64,000 bases of DNA from Hippophae tibetana (GCA_037013495.1 CM072806.1:31250001-31314000); one strand, 5' to 3'; shown: positions 11,383 through 21,486, counted from the first letter of the stretch. Notes: generated from the letters alone by a model not told the origin. Numbers and translations are program-made.

Positions 11383-11529
11383 TTTTGGAAGCTGACAATT
11401 TTAAAGGAGCAAGAAATCCAAAAGTTGACCTAAAAAAAAATTACCTCAAATAACACCCGTAACTTTGAAGAATCACAAAGATTGCACACTCCCTTTGAAT
11501 TGAGACGAGTATGGGTTAGTGCACTCCCT

Positions 11530-11866
11530 GATGTAATGATATCGAGTATCTATGTGTTTGCTTCAATCATGAAAAACAAGATTTTTGGCTATGAAAATGG
11601 TTGATTTGTTGTCGATACAAATTTTGGTTGACTCTTCTTGTGTCATACTTAGCTCCTTTAACAAGTTTCTCAGCCAAATTGCATGACAAACACATAAGAT
11701 AACTGCTACATATTCTGCTTCACAGCTAGATAAGGTAATAATTGGTTGCTTTTTTGAGATCCACGTAAAAGCAGTATCTCCTATGAAAAACACAAATCTA
11801 GAAGTGCTTTTTCGATCGTCTATATCTCCACCAAAATTGCTATCACTATATCCAACAAGCTTGTAA
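11530..11866 (-). pseudogene. COP-1 RNase H domain (truncated)
   Basis: RNase H degrades the RNA strand of the RNA:DNA hybrid during reverse transcription. The frame contains the family signature KQPIITLSSCEAEYVA, then AIWLRNLLKEL and the CIDNKSTIFIAKN block with the conserved D-N-x-S. It runs on past a stop as SKHIDTRYHYIRE, normal for copia RNase H, and then stops matching near 11530. The expected tail (…DIFTKPL) is missing. The link to RT is broken by a frame change at about 11867. Confidence 0.8.
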
Positions 11867-12924
11867 TCATTTGAAATGGGTGATTGTCGATTTCTCCATA
11901 TAGCGGCTAATCAATTCAACGTCATACAAGATGTCAGGTCTTGTGCACGTGAAATAATGCAAACTTCCAACTAAACTTTTGAAAAATGTTGGATCCACAC
12001 TTTCACCATCTTCATGCTTGGATAGTTTGATTTCACATTCCATTGGTGTGTTGATCGGCTTGCAATCGTTCATCTTGAACTTCTTTAGTATCTCCCTTGG
12101 ATAGCTTTCTTGAGAGATGAAAATATCTTCTTTTTTTTGCTTCACTTTAATTCCAAGGTAGTATGCCATTAACCCGATATCTGTCATTTCAAACTCTCGG
12201 GTCATCACCTTCTTAAAATCTTCAAACAACTTCAAATTACTTCCGGTGAAGATGAGATCATCTACGTATAGACAAACGATTAGAATATCACCATTTTCAA
12301 TCTTGACGTAGAGTGAATATTCATAGGGACACTTGGTGAAGTTGTTCTCCAGAAAGTACTTGTCGATGCGGTTATTCCATGCTCTTGGTGCTTGCTTTAA
12401 CCCATAAAGAGCTTTCTTCAACTTCAACACCTTGTCTTTGTGACCTTTTGATTTAGCCTGGTGGTTGCTTAATGTAGACTTTTTCTTCAAGGACTCTGTT
12501 TAGAAAAATAGATTTTACATCCATTTAATGTATCTTCCGCTTATTTTGAGCTACCAACGAAATGATTAGTGTTTTGACTATATCCTTTTGCTACTAGTCT
12601 CGCCTTGTGCCTTTCAATCTCTCCTTTAACATTTCTCTTTGTCTTGTACACCCATTTGACACCTATTGCCTTATGCCCTTTGGGAAGTGGAACAAGTTCC
12701 CATGTGTCGTTCTTCTCAATTGCATTGATTTCTTCATCCATCGTATCTCTCCACTTCTTTTCTTGTACAACTTCTTGGAAGCTCATTGGTTCACAATCAA
12801 CAAAGAGACAGAATAAAGTAAGATTATCTTGTCGTTCTGTAACCTCATAAAGATCTTGGAGATTTCGTGTACGTGTCACAGCTCTTTCACTTCCACTCGA
12901 AGATGGTGAAGTAGGTGGAGTCAT
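11867..12924 (-). pseudogene. COP-1 reverse transcriptase (broken)
   Basis: Copies element RNA into DNA. The N-terminal part (12924-12541) gives WELVPLPKGHKAIGVKWVYK and ERHKARLVAKGYSQ, the start of the copia RT domain. Then comes a deletion that removes the usual FAPVARLETIR region, followed by frame-shifted remnants of MDVKSIFLNRVLEEKVYIKQ. The C-terminal part (12490-11867) has KKALYGLKQAPRAWN and the catalytic YVDDLIFTGS (Y-V-D-D intact), then FEMTDIGLMAYYLGI and TCTRPDI. So the catalytic core survives but the palm entry is lost. Confidence 0.85.
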
Positions 12925-13860
12925 TGGCTCTTGTTGAAATTTCTATAGGTTGCTCTCTCATTGTCTGCTCATCTTCTTTAAACTGAGGAAAGAAATTGAA
13001 GTTATCTGCATGGGAGTTAAAATCCCATTCTCCTTCGTCGAATACCACATCTCGACTAATCACAATCTTCTTATTGTGTGGGTTGTACAACTTATAGCCC
13101 TTTGAGTTAGCATCATAGCTGATAAAGATAAAAATCTCGCTTTTATCATCAAGCTTCGTTCTTCTCTCATCTAGTACATGAACATGGGCTATACTTCCAA
13201 AGACTCTTAGGTGGGAAATACTAGGTTTTCTTTCACTCCATGCCTCTTGCAGTGTCTTTCCCCATACACTTCTTGTTGGAGATCGGTTTGACAAGTAAAC
13301 TATATATGCTACTACTTCTACCCAAAACTCTTTGGGTAGTTTCTTGCTTTTGAGCATGCTTCGTGCCATGTTGAGGATTGTTCGGTTCTTTCTTTCAGCT
13401 ACACCATTATGTTGGGGGGATCTTGGTATTGTTAAAGATCTATAAATTTCATTTTCTTCACAGAACTCTTGAAACTCCTTGGATGTAAATTCTCCACCTT
13501 GGTCGGATCTCATGGCTTTGATCTTTTTACCTCTTTCTCTCTCCATTGCAGCTTTGAACCTTTTGAATATTTCAAAAACTTCTTATTTCTATTTCAAGAA
13601 ATATACCAAGTTTTTCTTGAAAAATCATCAATGAAAAGAAGAAAATAGTTACTGTTACTGAGAGAGTTAGGCTTGATCGGTCCACACACATCAGTATGAA
13701 TTAGCTCGAGTGACTTCTTGGTTCTTAAGTCTGACTCCTTTGAAAAGCTTTTTCTGAATTGCTTTCCTAGTAGACACCCTTCACACAGTTGATCAGGATG
13801 GTTAATGTAAGGTAGTCCCTTCACCATCTCCTTCTTAGACAACAACTCCAATCCTCCAAA
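12887..13860 (-). pseudogene. COP-1 integrase (broken)
   Basis: Joins element DNA to the chromosome. The segment 13851-13594 holds the GAG-pre-integrase end (LCEGCLLGKQFRKSF) and the first part of the core with HTDVCGPI and FLLFIDDFSRKTW, giving the first catalytic Asp. After a frame break, 13546-12887 continues with AMRSDQGGEFTSKEF (second Asp) and PQHNGVAERKNRTILNMAR (the Glu), so the D,D,E triad is visible. The C-terminal part has LSNRSPTRSV and LRVFGSIAHVHV. Its upstream end is disrupted by the 249-bp tandem duplication. Confidence 0.85.
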
Positions 13861-14280
13861 ATTGAGATGCCCGAATTGAAGATGTCATAGCCACGATGCA
13901 TCTTTGTAGCAAGCTTTCAGACACTTTGCAATGTCATTTTGTATATTGATCAAGAACATTCTATTCTTTGACATCTGCACGTTAGCAATGAGTTATTCTT
14001 ATCATCTTTTATAGAAAGCTTACAATCCTTCACACAGTTGATCAGGATGGTTAATGTAAGGTAGTGTCTTCACCATCTTCTTTTTAGACAGCAACTCCAA
14101 TCCTCCAAAATTGAGGTGCCTGAATTGAAGATGTCATAGCCACGATGCATCTTTGTAGCAAGCTTTCAGACACTTTGTAATGTCATTTTGTATATTGATC
14201 AAGAATATTCTATTTTTTGACATCTACACGTTAGCAATGAGGTTATTCTTATCATCTTTTATAGAAAGCTTACAATCCTT
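13781..14280 (-). repeat. Tandem duplication inside COP-1 pol (about 249 bp per unit)
   Basis: Unit 1 (13781-14029) and unit 2 (14030-14280) share tcacacagttgatcaggatg, gaagatgtcatagccacgat, gcatctttgtagcaagcttt and ttacaatcc. They differ at scattered sites, including one missing G in unit 1 (aatgagttatt versus aatgaggttatt). The duplication separates the protease frame from the integrase frame. Confidence 0.9.
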
Positions 14281-14545
14281 CATATGAATATCATAACCTT
14301 TCTCTAACAGTTGTCCTAAACTCAATATATTATTTTTCATATTGGGGACATAGTAAACATTGGAAATAAATTGATGTCGTCCATCTTTCAAGCGAATTAG
14401 AATGTTACCTCTTCCTTTCATTGCTACGTTAGAATCATCTTCAAATGAGACATTTTTGCTTACTGACTCATCTAGTTCCACGAACATGTCTTTCCTTCCA
14501 CACATATGATTGCTTGCACTGCTGTCAAGATATCAAGCATTTGGT
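14224..14545 (-). pseudogene. COP-1 aspartic protease region
   Basis: Cleaves the gag-pol polyprotein. A short frame reads [17 protein letters not shown] across 14541-14490, so the active site is D-S-S where copia proteases usually have D-S-G or D-T-G. The downstream block [20 protein letters not shown] and [20 protein letters not shown] is the standard copia protease C-terminal part. The frame change just before the active site and the duplication just after it break the polyprotein. Confidence 0.75.
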
Positions 14546-15539
14546 TGACTACCATCACCCTTCTTCTGTGCTAGAAAAAAAGTTTCTTTCTCGTCGGTCT
14601 TCTCCTCTATGTAGCTGATTTTCTCATCTACTCTATTGTTGAGAGCTCTACATTCTGAAGCATAATGTCCAAATTTCTCACAATTATAGCATTGAACATG
14701 AGATTTTCTATACCTTGAGTTCATATTGCCTTTTTCACGACTTCGTGTTGAGCTTTTCGCTCTCTCAAAGTTGTTGGAATTGTTGTTGTAATTCCAACCT
14801 CGTCTACAACCATGGCTTCCACCTCGTCCACGGCCTCTACCTCTGCCTCGGCCACATTGGTTTCTATCATTACCTTGCCTTTCATGCTTATCCTTGAATT
14901 GCATCTTGAATAGTTGCTCAGTGATCTCTTGCTTCTTCTTATGCTTTTCTTCATATGCTTGTAATGACCCATTGAGTTCATCAATAGTCATTTATTCCAA
15001 ATCTTTTGTTTCCTCAGTCGTCACGACGATGTGTTCAAATTTAGAATCTAATGAACGAAGTATCTTTTCCATTATTCTGACATCTTCGAACATCTTACCG
15101 TTTCTTTTCAATTGATTAGAAACAACTGCGACTCTCGAGAAATAGTCGAAAATAGATTTGGAAGCTTTCATATGTAGATATTCAAACTCACCTCTTAGTG
15201 TTGAAGACGAACCTTCTTCTCTTTCTTGGCTCATTTGAAAGAAATTTGAAGCTTATTTCACGCTGCTTTGGAAGATGTTGCATCTGAAATTTTCTCAAAC
15301 CCATCATTATTTAAGGCTTGATAAATAAGAAAAAAAGCTTTCTTGTCTCTCAAATCCTTCAAAGATTTTTTTTGCACTTGCGTTAGAGTAGCTTCATCAT
15401 CTGGCTCACTTAAGCCTTTCTCTACAACTTCTCATACATCATGCGCACCCAAAAGAGCCTTTATCTTGATAATCCAATTATCATAGTTGTCGTTGTTGAG
15501 TGTCGGGACTTGAAACGATATCATGCCTCCATTTGACAT
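14533..15539 (-). pseudogene. COP-1 gag (broken)
   Basis: Start ATG at 15539 gives MSNGGMISFQVPTLNNDNYD then NWIIKIKALLGAHDV, the usual copia gag opening (DUF4219). It then hits a stop where COP-2 has Trp. The middle (15234-14992) has [20 protein letters not shown] and [20 protein letters not shown] (UBN2 region). The end (14991-14533) has a Gly/Arg-rich stretch and the zinc knuckle CYNCEKFGHYASEC (C-x2-C-x4-H-x4-C, intact). Several stops and a frame change lie between. Homologous to COP-2 gag at 16908. Confidence 0.85.
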
Positions 15540-15945
15540 AACTCTCAATACAGTGAGAATTTACAAATTTTGATCGCACAGATGGATTCAGAACATCAAA
15601 AAACCTTGGGGGGAACTCTGGGATAAAATCTAAATTTTTTCAATCAACGATCAAAGTCAACTTTTTTGGTCAACAGTCAGCAGGCTCGGCGGCTCAATCA
15701 ACAGGCTTGTCGGCTCGGTGGCTCGGTCAACTCGGCTTACGGTTCGGTTAACTCGGCTCCAACTCAGTTGGACTCAGTTCCAACTCGTCTGACTCGGTGA
15801 GTTAACTCACTTTTTGGCAGAACCTTCCGGAGGAACGTGGTGGTGCGTCTGAACTCCGATCGGGATGATTGTCACAGCGTCGAATTCGTCTAGTCGAGAG
15901 CTTCGATTTGATATACAATAATGTATATTTATATTTCCAACTATA

Positions 15946-15957
15946 GCTCAGATACCA
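15946..15957 (-). promoter_or_regulatory. COP-1 primer-binding site
   Basis: Minus strand TGGTATCTGAGC, one mismatch to the iMet complement TGGTATCAGAGC, three bases inside the 5' LTR end. Confidence 0.85.
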
Positions 15958-15960
15958 CTT

Positions 15961-16164
15961 TAATATTATGGATCAAAACTCCTCAAAACTCAAAAACACT
16001 CAAGAATACTCAACAACAATTTTCTAGAAATTTTTAGAAACTCTCAAACTTTTGTTTTTTATTTTTTTAACTTGATTATTACATTGCTACTAAGAAGTAT
16101 TTATAGAAACAACTAATAAATCTAAGTCATACAACATAAACCTACCAAAACAATCTAAACCATA
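15961..16164 (-). repeat. COP-1 5' LTR, inner part
   Basis: Reverse-complement match to the 3' half of the COP-2 LTRs (ccataatatt end, aattgttttgagt, agtttgagagtttc, acttcttag.agcaatgtaa). Its final tcaaca is deleted at the primer-site side. Ends at the COP-2 insertion point; the outer part resumes at 18771. Confidence 0.85.
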
Positions 16165-16534
16165 TGTTGTTTTGTAAACTTGTTTACCAACCCAAAAACT
16201 CTTTGAAATATTTTTGCCCATTTGAAGTCTAGCTCATGAAAGTTTCTATGGTGATGATCTGGATTGATAAGGATACAGTTCATGGTTGGTGGACAAAAAA
16301 AAGAAAAAAAATGGGTTAGGTAAGAAGATAGGTGTATGGTTTAGATTGTTTTGGTAGGTTTATGTTGTATGACTTAGATTTATTAATTATTTCTATAAAT
16401 ACTTCTTAGTAGCAATGTAATAATCAAGTTAAAAGAAATTAGAAACAAAAGTTTGAGAGTTTCTAAGAATTTCTGAAAAATTGTTTTTGAGTGTTCTTAA
16501 ATTTTGAGTAGTTTTGATCCATAATATTTCAACA
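16165..16534 (+). repeat. COP-2 5' LTR (370 bp)
   Basis: Starts TGTTGTTTTG, ends TTTCAACA, and matches 18422-18770 over its length. The first 160 bases are the inverse of 18771-18945 and the last 200 the inverse of 15961-16164. Confidence 0.9.
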
Positions 16535-16537
16535 AAG

Positions 16538-16549
16538 TGGTATCAGAAC
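16538..16549 (+). promoter_or_regulatory. COP-2 primer-binding site
   Basis: TGGTATCAGAAC, one transition from the iMet complement TGGTATCAGAGC, three bases after the LTR end. Confidence 0.9.
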
Positions 16550-16907
16550 TGTAGTTGGAAATATAAATATACACTATTGTATATCAAATCGAAACTCTCG
16601 ATGAGACAAATCCGACGCCGTGACAATCATCCCGATTGGAGTTTGAACGCCCCGTCACCTTTTCCGGAAGGTTTTGCCAAAAAGTGAGTTAACTCACCGA
16701 GTCAACCGAGTTGTAACTAAGTCCAGGCGAGTTGGAGCCGAGTTGATCGAGCCTGTTAATTAAGCGTTAACGATTGACCAAAAAAGTTGACTTTGATTGT
16801 TGATTGAAAAATTTCAGATTTTTTCCTAGAGTTTCTCCCAAGGTTTTTTGACGTTTTGAATCCATCTGTGCGATCAGAATTTGTAAATTCTCACTGTATT
16901 GAGAGTT

Positions 16908-17542
16908 ATGTCAAATGGAGGCATGCCATCGTTTCAAGTCCCGACACTCAACTATGATAATTAGAGTATCAAGATGAAAGCTCTTTTGGGTGTGCATGAT
17001 GTATGGGAAGTTGTAGAGAAAGGCTTAAGTGAGCCAGATGATGAAGCTATTCTAACACAAATGCAAAAAAAATCTTTGAAGGATTTGATAAAGAGAGATA
17101 AGAAATCCCTCTTTCTTATCTATCAAGCCTTAAATGATGATTAGTTTGAGAAAATTTCAGATGCAACATCTTCCAAAGCAGTATCGAATAAGTTTCAATT
17201 TTTTCAAAGGAGCCGAGAAAGTGAAGAAGGTTCGTCTCAAACACTAAGAGGTGAGTTTGAATCTCTACATATGAAAGCTTCTGAATCTATTTTTGACTAT
17301 TTCTCGAGAGTCGTAGTTGTTTCTAATCAATTGAAAAGAAACGGTGAGATGTTGGAAGATGTTAGAATAATGGAAAAGATATTTCGTTCATTAGATTTCA
17401 AATTTGAACACATCGTCGTGACGATTGAGAAAACAAAAGATTTGGAAGAAATGATCATTGATGAACTCAATAGGTCATTACAAGCATATGAAAAAAAGCA
17501 TAAGAAGAAGCAAGGGATCCCCGAACAACTCTTCAAGATGTA
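16908..17542 (+). pseudogene. COP-2 gag (broken, C-terminally lost)
   Basis: ATG at 16908 opens MSNGGMPSFQVPTLNYDN and then a TAG stop where the family has Trp. It continues as KMKALLGVHDVWEVVEKGLS and, in other frames, to [20 protein letters not shown] and [20 protein letters not shown] (17271-17540). It ends at EQLFKM and a stop. The Gly/Arg-rich tail and zinc knuckle of COP-1 gag are absent because of the internal deletion that joins gag to RT at about 17550. Confidence 0.85.
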
Positions 17543-18406
17543 ATTCAAGGATAAGCAAGCACCAAGAGCATGGAATAACCGCATCGACAAGTACTTTCTG
17601 GAGAACAACTTCACCAAATGTTCCTATGAACCTTCACTCTACGTCAAGATTGAAGATGACGATATTCTAGTCGTTTGTCTATACGTAGATGATCTCATCT
17701 TCACCGGAAGTAATCCGAAGCTGTTTGAAGATTTTAAGAAAGTGATGACCCGAGAGTTCGAAATGACAAATATCGGGTTAATGACATACTACATTGGAAT
17801 TGAAGTGAAGCAAAAAGAAGAAGGCATCTTCATCTCTCAAAAAAGCTATGTAAGGGAGATACTAAAGAAGTTCAAGATGAACGATTGCAAGCCGATCAAC
17901 ACACCAATGGAATGTGGAATCAAACTATCCAAGCATGAAGATGGTGAAAGTATGGATCCAACATTTTTCAAAAGTTTAGTTGGAAGTCTGCATTATCTCA
18001 CGTGCACAAGACTTGACATCATGTATGCCGTTTAATTGATTAGCCGTTATATGGAGAAACTGACAATCACCCATTTCAAAGCTGCAAAAAGAATCCTATG
18101 CTATCTAAAAGGTACAATTAATTTTAGCTTGTTCTATTCGACTTCTAATGATTACAAGATTGTTGGATATAGTGATAACAATTTTGGTGGAGATATAGAC
18201 GATCGAAAAAACACTTTCAGATTTGTATTTTTCATGGTAGAGAGTGCTTTTACGTGGATGTCGAAAAAGCAACCGATTGTCACTTTATCTAGCTGTAAAG
18301 CAGAATATGTAGCAGTTACCACAAGATCAAATTTCCAACATCTTCACTAAACCGTTCAAGTAAGAAGATTTTGTCAGATTAAGAAATTTGCTCGCCATCA
18401 TAAAAC
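17543..18406 (+). pseudogene. COP-2 RT and RNase H remnant fused to gag
   Basis: Directly after ttcaaggataagca of gag the sequence becomes the RT block APRAWNNRIDKYFLENNFTK. It then reads VCLYVDDLIFTGS (catalytic Y-V-D-D present), FEMTNIGLMTYYIGI, ILKKFKMNDCKPINTPMECG, SLVGSLHYLTCTRLDI, a stop, then SRYMEKLTITHFKAAKRILC. The RNase H part KQPIVTLSSCKAEYVAV is joined abruptly to the polyprotein tail (frame-shifted remnants of DQISNIFTKPFK and EDFVRLRNLLAI). Thus about 90 RNase H residues are missing. Not functional. Confidence 0.9.
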
Positions 18407-18412
18407 AAGTTT

Positions 18413-18421
18413 AAGGAGGAG
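18413..18421 (+). promoter_or_regulatory. COP-2 polypurine tract
   Basis: aaggaggag directly before the 3' LTR start; primes plus-strand DNA synthesis in LTR elements. Confidence 0.75.
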
Positions 18422-18770
18422 TATTGTTTTGTAAACTTGTTTACAAACCAAAAACTCTTTGAAATATTCTAGCCCATTTGAAGTCCAGCTTATGGAAGCT
18501 TCTATGGTGATGATCTGAATTACAACTCATGGTTGGTGGACAGAAAGAAGAAAAAAATGGGTTAGGTAAGGAGATAGGTGTATGGTTTAGATTGTTTTGG
18601 TAGGTTTATGCTGTATGGTTTAGATTTATTAGTTGTTTCTATAGATACTTCTTAGTAACAATGTAATAATCAAGTTAAAAGAAATCAGAAACAAAAGTTT
18701 GAGAGTTTCAAAGAATTTCTAGAAAATTGTTCTTGAGTTTTGAGGAGTTTTGATCCATAATATTCCAACC
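18422..18770 (+). repeat. COP-2 3' LTR (349 bp)
   Basis: Starts TATTGTTTTG (second base G to A) and ends TTCCAACC (last base A to C), so both termini carry one change from TGTTG/CAACA. It lacks about 20 bases present in the 5' LTR (the gataaggatacagt region). Confidence 0.85.
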
Positions 18771-18945
18771 CTATATACATATCTCCTTACCTAACCTATT
18801 TCTTTTCTTCTTTCTACCCACCAACCATGAACTGTATCCTTATCAATCCAGATCATCACCATATAAGCTTCTATGAGTTAGACTTCAAATGGGTTAAAAT
18901 ATTTCAAAGTGTTTTTGGGTTTGTAAACAAGTTTACAAAACAACA
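18771..18945 (-). repeat. COP-1 5' LTR, outer part
   Basis: Minus-strand continuation of the LTR interrupted at 16164. It ends ...gtttacaaaacaaca, the inverse of the LTR start TGTTGTTTTGTAAAC. Confidence 0.85.
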
Positions 18946-19993
18946 TGAACGACTGTACTTACCGTAGGTTTAATAAAAAGACGCTGGTACTCCTCTAATG
19001 CAGAATGCTATAATGATGTTGTGGTTAATGGTCTGTATTTTCTTTTGTCTTTCTGATATTCTGTTCGACTTCTACTTTCAGGGTCTCATTTTTGTTGGAG
19101 TTTAGGACTTTTTTTCTATGAAATTTTTTTTTTCTCGTGTTTGATTTAGCTTTGGAGAGCCAATATCGTATGCTTTTTTTTCCTTTTCTTTTGGGTAAAG
19201 AGATAACATGGCAAGTTGTTCAGCTCAATCAAGTTTTGCTTGTGGATGATGCACATGCCGACCACATGGGTTATAATCCCGTGATCTTTCTCTTTTGTTA
19301 TGTTCATTTGGATTCTATTCACCTGGTTGTTAACACATTCATAAAATGCTAAGAACTTTTTAGAAAAAACTGTTCCCTCCCCCCACCCCCACCCCATTGG
19401 GGTAGCATGTTTGCTTCCTGATTGGATCTTGTGGTTAGTTCATCCAGTTATATTGTAGCTAGAACAATTGTAATTATTTTCCTTTAAGTAGATCTAAGCT
19501 CTTGATCATCAATAAAACTTCAGTTTACCTATATCAAAAAAGAAGGTTCAGTTAGCATTTCCACTCTTAACTTTCTGTACCTGCAGTCAGACTGGGTGAT
19601 GAAATATATATGCATTACATGTGTAGTTAGTGAAATGTGTCTGAAACTGCAAAAAAGGATAAGATTTGGAAAAACTAAAAACCTGTTGGTGGATTGCTGA
19701 TGTTCATCCATAAGAGTGAAATCACGATTTTGAAGCTAATAAATTGATTCTAGGATATGACTGTTGATTCGAGTTGTTTGGAATATTGGATTGAAATTTT
19801 TTCCACTTTTTTATTTTTCTCATAAGATAACAATATAAATTAGATAGGAGAGTCGAAATTTTTTATGGGATTTAAGTTGAAATACTAGAATACAAATTTG
19901 TGGCAAGTTTTGGTTAATGCATGATTTCCATAAATTTTAGGTCTAATTTGATGTGAGGTCATAATGTTTGAATAATTTAAGTACTGGGTTGAA
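18946..19993. other. Host-like sequence, no supported gene
   Basis: Less AT-biased than the element interiors. An acceptor-like ctttcag occurs near 19080 and a C-rich run at about 19379-19396. Short frames at 19137-19352 and their complements match nothing I recognise. It may be intron or intergenic DNA. Confidence 0.4.
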
Positions 19994-20221
19994 GGTTTTG
20001 TTGGGAAATTATAGAAATTTCTGATAGGTCAGATTTATGAAAAAATAAGAATAGAAAAATAACACACAAATTTGATAACGGAGTTCGGCCAATCTTGTTT
20101 ACGTCTTCGTATCTGCTGTAGATCTTTTTATTGAAATGAGAGAAATTATACAAAGTGTTTACAACACTCACAACTCACAACCCAATTACACCCAAGAAAA
20201 TTACTCTTAATTTTCTCCCAC

Positions 20222-20631
20222 AATTCCAACACTCGATAGTCTTCGAGGTATGGGAATTATTAGGATTCCTAGATTTAGACCTATCTTTTGATCTACCTCG
20301 ATAGTTTGTTCTGCCACGTCCATTCCCTCTGGTTGAATTTCTTCCTCTTGACTCTGTATGCAAAACTGAAGAAGTTGACGATTCACCAGATACGTCGGAT
20401 CTCTTTACTGAGAATCAGATCACGAACATCGTCGAATTTCAACTTATTATTTCCTGACGAGCTATTCACAGCCGTGACGTTAACATTCTAGCTTTCTAGT
20501 AAAAAAGACAAAAAGTATCAATACTTGTACTTCTTCATCGAATTCAATTTCCACTGAACTCAATTGGGTTGTGACTGTGTTGAGTTCATTGAGATGTTGA
20601 GCTACTAATGCGCCTTCCGTCATCCGCAAAA
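20222..20631 (-). pseudogene. COP-3 gag fragment
   Basis: Reading leftwards from the primer site: LLRMTEGALVAQHLNELNTV, then TTQLSSVEIEFDEEVQVLIL (the UBN2 gag core, usually 'm.eg..v.eHl..fn.i..qLssv.i...de...lLl'). After frame changes come a Ser/Arg/Gly-rich run (HTESRGRNSTRGNGRGRTNY) and the first half of a zinc knuckle, ECWNCGRK. The frame then runs into the deletion junction at about 20221. Confidence 0.8.
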
Positions 20632-20643
20632 GCTCTGATACCA
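20632..20643 (-). promoter_or_regulatory. COP-3 primer-binding site
   Basis: Minus strand TGGTATCAGAGC, an exact match to the complement of the initiator Met tRNA 3' end, two bases inside the 5' LTR. Confidence 0.95.
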
Positions 20644-20645
20644 TT

Positions 20646-21055
20646 TGTTGGAAAATTACGCAAATTCTCGATAAGCCAGATTTATGAGAAAAGAAGAATA
20701 GAAAAATAATACATTTGATAACAGAGTTCACCCAATCTTGCTTACGTCTCTGGACCTGCTGCAGATCTTTTTACTGAAAGGAAAGAAATTATAAAAGGTG
20801 TTTACAACACTCATAACTCATAACTCAACTCACAACTCACAATTCAATTACACCCAAGAAAATTACTCTCAATTTTCTCTCACAAAAGCTTTTCTCTCTC
20901 AATTGGGATGAACATTTGGTTTTTTAATTCATTATAATTACACATTTATTTATAGAAAAATTCACTTCTTGAATTACTCTTTAAATTAATGGTTTCTTAA
21001 ATTAAACTCATTATTTTGCTCCTTAAATTAAGGAGTTTTATAACAATCTACAACA
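20646..21055 (-). repeat. COP-3 5' LTR (410 bp)
   Basis: Complete LTR with TGTTG/CAACA ends. The left copy is 19999-20220. Confidence 0.85.
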
Positions 21056-21486
21056 GGTTTAGTATATGTGAGGTAGATCCTAGGTATTGTTGCGGATTGG
21101 CTTGATTTATGGTGTAATGATTTGTTTGTCTAAGTGAAACTAGTTGCCAAAGAGTTTATAGATTACGGGGGATTTAGAGTTTAGTATATGAGGTTTGAAT
21201 CTCTGTATGTGTGAGTAATGTAAAAAAGTGAAACTAATTGGGTTAAACCAAAAAAATAATAATTCCCAATGATTTTATTTTTTTAAAGATGCTTTGATCA
21301 TTAATTTGTACCGTTGTATCTACAGAGAGTTTCTGCGATTTCCTGGTTAGCGCATTTCAGGACCTAGTCATCCAAGTAACTATGAAAAATCTTGAAATTT
21401 GGTTTAGAACTTTGTTTCAGTTTACCCTTATGGGGGATTTAGAGCTACCTGCTACAAAATAAAATAAAATACACTTTTTATGTATA

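Larger units (their letters stand above)
16165..18770 (+). mobile_element. COP-2: deleted copia element inserted in the COP-1 LTR
   Basis: Plus-strand sister copy of COP-1. 5' LTR 16165-16534 (TGTTG...CAACA), primer site 16538-16549, gag 16908-17542, an RT/RNase H remnant 17543-18406, polypurine tract 18413-18421, 3' LTR 18422-18770. Flanks ccata (16160-16164) and ctata (18771-18775) form a 4-of-5 target-site duplication, and COP-1 LTR sequence resumes correctly on both sides. Two internal deletions remove protease, integrase, the front of RT and most of RNase H. Confidence 0.9.
11525..18945 (-). mobile_element. COP-1: Ty1/copia element, minus strand, interrupted by COP-2
   Basis: A copia element in the order gag (15539-14533), protease (14545-14224), integrase (13860-12887), RT (12924-11867), RNase H (11866-11530). 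The 5' LTR is split into 15961-16164 and 18771-18945 by COP-2. The 3' end is cut off at about 11525, just after the RNase H motif, so no 3' LTR exists. LTR ends are TGTTG...CAACA by comparison with COP-2. Stops, frameshifts, a deletion in the RT N-terminal part and a 249-bp tandem duplication make it non-autonomous. Confidence 0.9.
19999..21055 (-). mobile_element. COP-3: miniature copia remnant with perfect TSD
   Basis: Right (5') LTR 20646-21055 (TGTTGG...CTACAACA in forward reading). Left (3') LTR 19999 to about 20220 matches it (agatttatgaaaa, gaatagaaaaataa, cacccaagaaaattactct) but is cut on its inner side. The flanking 5-base repeats ggttt (19994-19998 and 21056-21060) are identical. 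Only a gag piece lies between. All of pol plus part of the 3' LTR is deleted, so it is non-autonomous. Confidence 0.9.

Noticed and set aside
19081-19160. Possible second exon continuing the 10891-10992 candidate
   Set aside because: The acceptor looks plausible but the spliced frame gives a short Phe-rich tail with no family resemblance, across an 8-kb intron.
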